A stretch of DNA of 64,000 nt from Pogona vitticeps (lineage: Eukaryota; Chordata; Lepidosauria; Squamata; Agamidae), in contig NC_135794.1 of NCBI RefSeq assembly GCF_051106095.1, forward strand, positions 23,190,747-23,254,746. The letters run 5' to 3'. This document shows positions 61,401-64,000 of the stretch, piece by piece (within the stretch, counting starts at the first letter, position 1; each line of letters begins with the position of its first letter). Both the position numbers and the translations under genes were made by a program. A model generated the notes under the pieces. The model was not told the origin of the DNA, searched no databases, and worked only from the letters and a program-made list of their open reading frames with translations.

Positions 61401-62554
61401 CCATGCCTAATTGAACTCCTAGCCTAGTAGCTTGGAGAGATGGGATTTTCATACGTTCTGGGTTACAAATCCCACAACTCTCCATTCTGGGCGTTCTGCC
61501 TGACAGGCAGACCCCTCAGTGTGGCTCGCCTGGGAGAAAGGCCTCCATTGGGAAGCTCTGAGGATGAGCTAGGCCTAGCTCTGCCCAAGCTTCCTTTTCC
61601 TGCCCCAGTGGCAGCTGGGAGCTTCCTTTCTGAAGAGGAAGCCAGGCCTAGTTGAGCCTCAAAACGTTTCTTCCTGGTGAGGTATCTGTCTGTCAGGCAG
61701 AATTCCCAGAATGGAAAAGAATTACGGAATTTCGTAGTCCACACAACTACAAAATAAATAAATAAATTCCTCACCAAGTTTAATATCAAAAGAGGCAGAC
61801 CTTTAAAAGCGGAGAAAACAGAGGCCTCATACTGTGTTTGCTTTCCTCTTGTGCCATTCCCTTTTTTATGCCAACTCAAAAGAGCAAAAATAACACCTAA
61901 ACTCATGTTCTATAGCTCAGCGGCATGCTATGGATTTAACGATGTGCATAGTTTTATTTGGGGTCCTGTTGAAGACAATGGGGCTGCCTTCCGAGTAGAC
62001 ACGTGTAGGGCTGCATGGTGGAAATGCTAAATTTGGGCCAACTCACAGTCAAGGTTCTTGCTTATTATCATTAATACAGCACTGCCTTGCCAACTGGGTT
62101 GAGTTCAAGGGAAACAGCAGAGGCAGGAGACACTGGGAAAGGATGCATGGCTGTTTTATTTACATGCGTGCAGGATGCATTGCAAAGACAGGCAACACCC
62201 CATCCAGGACTTTGATCTTACGCAACTCTGCTGGGCTTAATTTCACACGCTTTCTGCAGAGGATCACACCTCTGGAAAGCGCTACCTGCCTTATCAACCC
62301 ACGGGGAGATAAGAAACAAATAAAACCTCTCTCGTCTTCCTTCAGGAGTGGCCTCGGAACGCAGCCCGGCGGTCCAGCCTGGGGATGAACTCCTGCAAGT
62401 CCACACGAGTCTAATGCAAGGGCTGACCCGTTTTGAAGCCTGGAATCTGATCAAGACATTACCCGATGGGCCGATCACAGCTGTCATCAAGAGGAAAGCC
62501 CCAACCAGTGGAGCTGGCACTGAATCTCTCCATGGAGAGGAAAACCAGTTGTAG
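43108..62554 (+). CDS. Pro-interleukin-16, five-PDZ form (20 coding exons, 1426 aa)
   Basis: Pro-IL-16 is a cytoplasmic and nuclear PDZ scaffold of lymphocytes. Caspase-3 releases its C-terminal PDZ domain as IL-16, a CD4-binding chemoattractant. Coding exons: 43108-43416, 44863-44999, 45322-45454, 46032-46134, 47301-47446, 48478-48588, 49340-49454, 49553-49626, 49993-50206, 50484-50601, 52728-52860, 53055-53127, 53972-54465, 56397-56535, 57358-58468, 58769-58952, 59610-59711, 60451-60700, 61010-61135, 62346-62554. All borders are GT/AG and the sum is 4281 nt. PDZ domains lie at about 104-193, 300-389, 437-528, 1203-1289 and 1320-1408. The human protein (1332 aa, recalled) has only the last four. 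The start is the first ATG after an in-frame stop and matches the human N-terminus in RSISRSL...[15 protein letters not shown]. The frame is intact. Confidence 0.97.
43417..44862 (+). other. IL16 intron after coding exon 1
   Basis: Contains a short SINE (43956-44103) and a (CT)n tract at 44465-44487. Otherwise nothing recognised. Confidence 0.8.
43956..44103 (+). mobile_element. tRNA-derived SINE, short form
   Basis: TGGATCGCTCTGTGGTTGAG (box A region), GTTGGGAGTTCGATTCCCCG (box B), GCTTCCTGAACAGAAGCTGG, then CCCTTCCAGCTCTGAAGTTC and TAAGATTGTGATTG. Confidence 0.7.
44863..44999 (+). CDS. IL16 coding exon 2: first half of the extra PDZ
   Basis: Residues 104-148 plus two bases. [20 protein letters not shown] carries the first strand and the carboxylate-binding GLGI loop. 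It is followed by [16 protein letters not shown], the typical V.EGGAA turn. There is no counterpart in the human protein as I recall it. Confidence 0.9.
45322..45454 (+). CDS. IL16 coding exon 3: second half of the extra PDZ
   Basis: Residues 149-193. [20 protein letters not shown], then [20 protein letters not shown] and ANK. The DGRL..GDELL.VNG motif and the helix-2 plus last-strand pattern are diagnostic of PDZ. It returns to phase 0, so exons 2 and 3 together are a 270-nt skippable unit. Confidence 0.9.
46032..46134 (+). CDS. IL16 coding exon 4
   Basis: Residues 194-227 ([20 protein letters not shown], then [10 protein letters not shown]). Human ESSTASSREKPGKLEAQ and RARSNSTS align, showing that in human this exon directly follows the counterpart of coding exon 1. 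Ends in phase 1. Confidence 0.93.
46170..46542. mobile_element. Tigger-like DNA transposon remnant
   Basis: CAGTAGGACCCCCCATATCC and ACGGGATCTGTATCCAC at the left pair with TCCACGGTTTTTTGTATCCA and CAATCCTCCGCAGATGTGGG at the right. These are the terminal blocks of Tigger-type elements. No transposase frame is seen. Confidence 0.65.
46862..47222 (-). mobile_element. CR1 LINE 3' end, antisense
   Basis: On the + strand it reads TAGGATCCTAGAAACATGGA, GTTGGAAGGGGCCTCTAAGG, CCATCCAGTCCAGCCC and onward to GGACAACCTTTTAATCAGTT, the reverse complement of a CR1 tail. Less preserved than the copy at 37205. Confidence 0.85.
47301..47446 (+). CDS. IL16 coding exon 5
   Basis: Completes codon 228, then residues to 276. 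[18 protein letters not shown], then [20 protein letters not shown]. Human: [29 protein letters not shown] basic-serine stretch, likely phosphorylated (inference). Confidence 0.94.
47893..48095 (-). mobile_element. SINE with 'GACTTGACGGCAC' tail, - copy
   Basis: On the + strand: GTGTGCCGTCAAGTCAATTC, CAGGGTTTTCCAGGTAGAGA, CTGTGCAGCTGGCCCAAGGC, GAGGAACTGAACTCCCAATC. The antisense box B is intact. Confidence 0.65.
48090..48205 (+). mobile_element. SINE with 'GACTTGACGGCAC' tail, + copy
   Basis: GGAGCCAGAAATTGGGGGTT, CAATTCCCCGCTGTGCTTCC, AGAGCCAGCCTGGCAAACC, then CAGAGTCGACTTGACAGCAC. It abuts the - copy head to head. Confidence 0.6.
48478..48588 (+). CDS. IL16 coding exon 6
   Basis: Residues 277-313. 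[11 protein letters not shown], then [17 protein letters not shown]. This enters the first strand of the second PDZ (human PDZ1). Phase 0 at both ends. Confidence 0.95.
48589..49339 (+). other. IL16 intron after coding exon 6
   Basis: Unique sequence with no recognised repeat or gene. Confidence 0.75.
49340..49454 (+). CDS. IL16 coding exon 7: PDZ core
   Basis: Residues 314-351 plus one base. Starts exactly at the binding loop [20 protein letters not shown], then [18 protein letters not shown]. Almost identical to human, the most conserved stretch of the gene. Confidence 0.97.
49553..49626 (+). CDS. IL16 coding exon 8
   Basis: Residues 352-376: [20 protein letters not shown] then LQKFK, PDZ strand 4 and helix 2. 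The upstream intron is only 98 nt, and its acceptor is served by a (CT)n tract. Confidence 0.96.
49842..49955 (-). mobile_element. tRNA-derived SINE, short form
   Basis: On the + strand: CTTAGGCCTGCAGAGCTGGA, AGGAACCCTATGAATCATCA, then GACAATCAGACTCCCAACCT. It sits 38 nt before the next exon. Confidence 0.5.
49993..50206 (+). CDS. IL16 coding exon 9
   Basis: Residues 377-447 plus one base. [12 protein letters not shown] closes the second PDZ. A serine-rich linker ([20 protein letters not shown]) follows, then [11 protein letters not shown], the first strand of the third PDZ. The human linker has CRSLSSSTCITKDSSSF. Confidence 0.95.
50484..50601 (+). CDS. IL16 coding exon 10: third PDZ, first half
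   Basis: Residues 448-487 in part. [20 protein letters not shown], then [19 protein letters not shown]. The GLGI loop lies at 452-455. Human: [37 protein letters not shown]. Confidence 0.97.
50726..51087 (+). mobile_element. Sauria-type SINE, full length
   Basis: Head AGTGACGTAGTGATGCTGCG (normally GGGACGCGGTGG), then AACCGCAGAAGCC, GCGGTTCGAAAGCATGC and GTCTTCGGACAAAACGCTGG. It ends AAGGGGAACCTTTACC plus four CTTTACC-type units. Confidence 0.88.
51178..51412. mobile_element. Tigger-like DNA transposon remnant
   Basis: CAGCAGGACTGTGACATCCA and TGGGGGATTAGTTGC at the left. CGGATCAGTGTATCCGCGGA and TCCTGCAGATCGGAGAAGTC at the right. Shorter than the copy at 46170. Confidence 0.55.
52728..52860 (+). 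CDS. IL16 coding exon 11: third PDZ, second half
   Basis: Completes Arg codon 487, then residues to 531: [20 protein letters not shown], then [20 protein letters not shown] and PAPQ. Human: [31 protein letters not shown]. Acceptor TTCTTTTTAAAAAG. Confidence 0.96.
53055..53127 (+). CDS. IL16 coding exon 12
   Basis: Residues 532-555 plus one base ([20 protein letters not shown], then WNTE). Human [15 protein letters not shown]...QWSLEG aligns. A predicted short helix follows the PDZ. Confidence 0.94.
53248..53430 (+). mobile_element. tRNA-derived SINE, 'CATAGAAACTCACTGG' form
   Basis: GCCAGTGTGGCGTGGTGAAT head, GTGTTCGAATCTCTGCTTGT box B, CCATAGAAACTCACTGGAGG, ending TTAGGGTTGCTATACATCAG. Confidence 0.65.
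53432..53773 (-). mobile_element. Sauria-type SINE, full length
   Basis: On the + strand it starts AAAGGTAAAGGTTCCCCTTG, then ACATTTAGTCCAGTCGTGTC, and ends GGTTTAACCCACAGCACCAC. It is complementary to the + copy at 50726-51087 over its whole length. Confidence 0.88.
53972..54465 (+). CDS. IL16 coding exon 13
   Basis: Residues 556-720. [26 protein letters not shown] and [20 protein letters not shown] then KYFK are shared with human. The rest is fast-evolving and disordered. KPKPPPR is a likely SH3-type ligand (inference). Two donors 9 nt apart end the exon: CAG|GTAAAA at 54457 and CAG|GTGAGG at 54466. The second is stronger. Both keep phase 0. Confidence 0.93.
54466..56396 (+). other. IL16 intron after coding exon 13
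   Basis: About 1.9 kb without a clear repeat. A possible MITE remnant (GGGCATTGTAGTCCAATAAC) lies near 55805. Nothing else recognised. Confidence 0.7.
56397..56535 (+). CDS. IL16 coding exon 14
   Basis: Residues 721-766 plus one base. [20 protein letters not shown], then [20 protein letters not shown]. Weakly similar to human EARELLPLLLPQEDTAG. It is placed by phase and strong sites (CTCCAG, AAG|GTATGT). Confidence 0.85.
56536..57357 (+). other. IL16 intron after coding exon 14
   Basis: Contains low-copy repeat-like stretches (GAGTAGACCTGTGTCGGATT at about 56718 and a similar one at 56910) typical of lizard intergenic DNA. The family was not identified. Confidence 0.6.
57358..58468 (+). CDS. 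IL16 coding exon 15 (large disordered region)
   Basis: Residues 767-1136 and two bases of 1137. Conserved islands: [10 protein letters not shown]...[65 protein letters not shown] and GFSL. Between them the sequence is Ser/Pro-rich and aligns poorly with human. [10 protein letters not shown] is a proline-rich ligand site shared with human. Largest exon of the gene, 1111 nt. Confidence 0.95.
58769..58952 (+). CDS. IL16 coding exon 16
   Basis: Residues 1137-1198. [11 protein letters not shown], an acidic/basic stretch [10 protein letters not shown], then [20 protein letters not shown] and KSLDEATLK. Human: [37 protein letters not shown]. Acceptor CAAACTGGCTAG has a weak pyrimidine tract. Confidence 0.94.
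58953..59609 (+). other. IL16 intron after coding exon 16
   Basis: Includes an inverted pair of the words CATGAGGACTACAGCCCC and CTGTAGTCCTCATG around 59305-59402, possibly a worn palindromic element. Nothing else recognised. Confidence 0.6.
59610..59711 (+). CDS. IL16 coding exon 17: fourth PDZ, first half
   Basis: Residues 1199-1232: [20 protein letters not shown], then [18 protein letters not shown] loop at 1215-1218. 102 nt, phase 0 at both ends. Human: [34 protein letters not shown]. Confidence 0.97.
59712..60450 (+). other. IL16 intron after coding exon 17
   Basis: G/C-richer unique sequence with no repeat recognised. Confidence 0.7.
60451..60700 (+). CDS. IL16 coding exon 18: fourth PDZ, second half, and cytokine cleavage region
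   Basis: Residues 1233-1315 plus one base. [20 protein letters not shown], then [20 protein letters not shown] and [17 protein letters not shown] complete the PDZ. After it comes [20 protein letters not shown]. Asp1302 (codon 60658-60660) aligns with the human caspase-3 site SSTD|SAAS, giving a predicted mature IL-16 of 124 aa (human 121). Confidence 0.96.
61010..61135 (+). CDS. IL16 coding exon 19: fifth PDZ, first half (mature IL-16)
   Basis: Residues 1316-1357 plus one base. [20 protein letters not shown], then [24 protein letters not shown] at 1332-1335. Human: [35 protein letters not shown]. Confidence 0.97.
61136..62345 (+). other. IL16 intron after coding exon 19
   Basis: Contains two facing copies of CAGAATTCCCAGAATGG-like sequence (61480-61505 and 61697-61715), a possible degraded inverted repeat. 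A lizard-type GAGTAGACACGTGTAGGGCT stretch lies at about 61996. No gene. Confidence 0.6.
62346..62554 (+). CDS. IL16 coding exon 20 (terminal; mature IL-16 C-terminus)
   Basis: Residues 1358-1426 and [23 protein letters not shown], then [20 protein letters not shown] and PITAVIKRK. Trp1390 corresponds to the human tryptophan that blocks the PDZ groove of secreted IL-16. The human RRKS tetrapeptide is KRKA here (1406-1409). The last 17 residues are unrelated to human. Confidence 0.97.
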
Positions 62555-63829
62555 TTGACATAGAGAGACCGTGTCCGAATGGATGCCCTTTTAAAAGAAA
62601 GGTCAATGTGCGTTCATTCCTTCTCCCTTCCTCCAGCTGCTCCCGCCGCCTATGGCCAGATGTTATTTGTAAACTCTGAGAAAGAGGAGCAGAACTGAGA
62701 ATAAGAAGAGGAGGAGGAGAATGAGACATCGCTTGTCTGTGGCCTCAGTAATCATAAAGTAGCTGCAGCACGCTGTACGCTCACTGAACGAGGCTGTTCA
62801 TAAGCGAGGCCCGAGGAGAAACCTGTTGATCTGCTTGAGGGGGGAAGTGATGCCATGATTAACAAACTGGGCTTCAAGTGTGTGACGTGGGGGTGAAGCC
62901 TCTCCGGCCAGGGCTGCAGGCCAACAGTACCCAGGACAGATTTGGGATGCGCGCGATCCACTTGATGGACAAGGAACTGCGTAAACGCCCCTCCATCCCA
63001 TGCAAATAAACGGTTGTTGCTTTGATCCTTCAAAGGCAGATGTGCAAATATTGATTGTAAAGAATTTCCCCAAATCTATACTGGTCTAAGACCTGCATTA
63101 GAATAACCAAAAAGGTATGAAAATATGTGCAAGTTCTGGTCCCAGGACAAGGTGGAAAAAGATAATCTCATAATAATGTAGAACCCTTGATGTCTGCTCG
63201 ACCTGATCCCCTTTAGGAAGCTTGCTGACCACCAGAACTCAAATGGGTGGGTGGGGAATCTCTGGTCCTTCTGACATTCAGTGCCACTGTTCTCATGATC
63301 AGCTTTTCTGGATGGGGTGAACTGGAGTTTTGATATGTACCTGCATCATGGTGTCCTCATCGCTCTTCCCCGCTCCCCCACGGCTGAAGGGTCCAAGTCT
63401 CCCTGTTTTCTCCTAATGCCACACTTGGCTTCTTGGATGAAGCCTGGCCCAAAGTTGTTTGTTAAAATACATCAGCAGAAAAAGGAAAGGCTCAATGGAG
63501 GCTGGAGGCATGTGCCTGGAGGAGCCTGGGAATCACAACGGAGGTGGCAGAATCCCCTATAGCCCCGGACAGAGGTCTGTATGTCTCAAACCAGAGCAGG
63601 TAGATAGGAAGTGGATGGAAGCAGCTCAGTCTTAGCATTTTAAAAAGGGTTCATTCCAGCAGGATCTCCCCAAAGCTCGAGATGGAGTGATAGGATAAGA
63701 ATGAGAGTCAGCAACTCATGTCTGAAGGCAACACCTTCACCATGAGCTGCTGAAGATGGGAGTTAAAGTTGCAAAGGAGGTCACAAATTACCCACTCTTG
63801 AATTAGAAGGTTACTAATCTTGGTCTCTG
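62555..63829 (+). other. IL16 3'UTR and downstream sequence
   Basis: The 3'UTR probably runs to about 63030. After 63030 there is unique sequence with a short exon-sized open frame (63317-63562) that matches nothing I know. Confidence 0.6.
63005..63010 (+). terminator. Candidate IL16 polyadenylation signal
   Basis: AATAAA lies 451 nt after the stop codon, and TGTT-rich sequence (GGTTGTTGCTTTG) follows within 15 nt. Another site beyond the window cannot be excluded. Confidence 0.55.
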
Positions 63830-64000
63830 GGGAACATGGTGGTGCTGTGGGTTAAACCGCAGAAGCCTCTGTGCTGCAAGGTCAGAAGACCAGCAGTTGT
63901 AAGATCAAATCCACGCGACACAGTGAGCTCCTCTCGCTTGTCCCAGCTCCTGCCAACCTAGCAGTTTGAAAGCATGTAAAAAGGCAAGTAGATCAATAGG
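63830..64000 (+). mobile_element. Sauria-type SINE, cut by the window edge
   Basis: GGGGAACATGGTGGTGCTGT, GGGTTAAACCGCAGAAGCCT, then box B and AGCAGTTTGAAAGCATG. The 3' half lies outside the window. Confidence 0.85.

Overview
This window is vertebrate nuclear DNA, most likely from a lizard (squamate reptile). The repeat content points there: full-length tRNA-derived SINEs of the Sauria type ending in CTTTACC repeats, BovB-type and CR1 LINE tails, palindromic MITE-like elements, Tigger/mariner-like elements and long tetranucleotide microsatellites. No bacterial-type operon, virus-derived element or CRISPR array was seen.

Two protein-coding genes are supported, both on the + strand and in the same tandem order as I recall for human chromosome 15q25. 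CFAP161 (coding 13871-22622, 7 coding exons, 317 aa) encodes a ciliary microtubule inner protein. IL16 (coding 43108-62554, 20 coding exons, 1426 aa) encodes pro-interleukin-16, a multi-PDZ scaffold whose C-terminus is cut off as a secreted cytokine. I assembled both by joining exons at GT/AG sites. Each gives one continuous frame (954 and 4281 nt, both divisible by 3) that matches the human proteins as I remember them. The two genes are not known to act together.

Layout: 1-13670 is intergenic and repeat-rich. 13670-13870 is the CFAP161 promoter, with CCAAT boxes and an RFX-type X-box. CFAP161 runs from 13871 to about 22700. 22700-33040 is intergenic or an upstream regulatory region with repeats. 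About 33044-33256 is a candidate TATA promoter and non-coding first exon of IL16, followed by a 9.8 kb first intron. The IL16 coding exons lie at 43108-62554, with the 3'UTR to about 63010. The rest is downstream sequence ending in a SINE cut by the window edge.

The most interesting observation is that this IL16 gene encodes five PDZ domains, not four. The extra N-terminal PDZ (residues 104-193) is carried by two exons that together make a 270-nt, phase 0-0 cassette. Removing it would recreate the mammalian-type junction exactly. Other points are microsatellites used as or next to splice acceptors in CFAP161, inverted SINE pairs around IL16 exons, and an unusual caspase-site and C-terminal motif in the mature IL-16 region.
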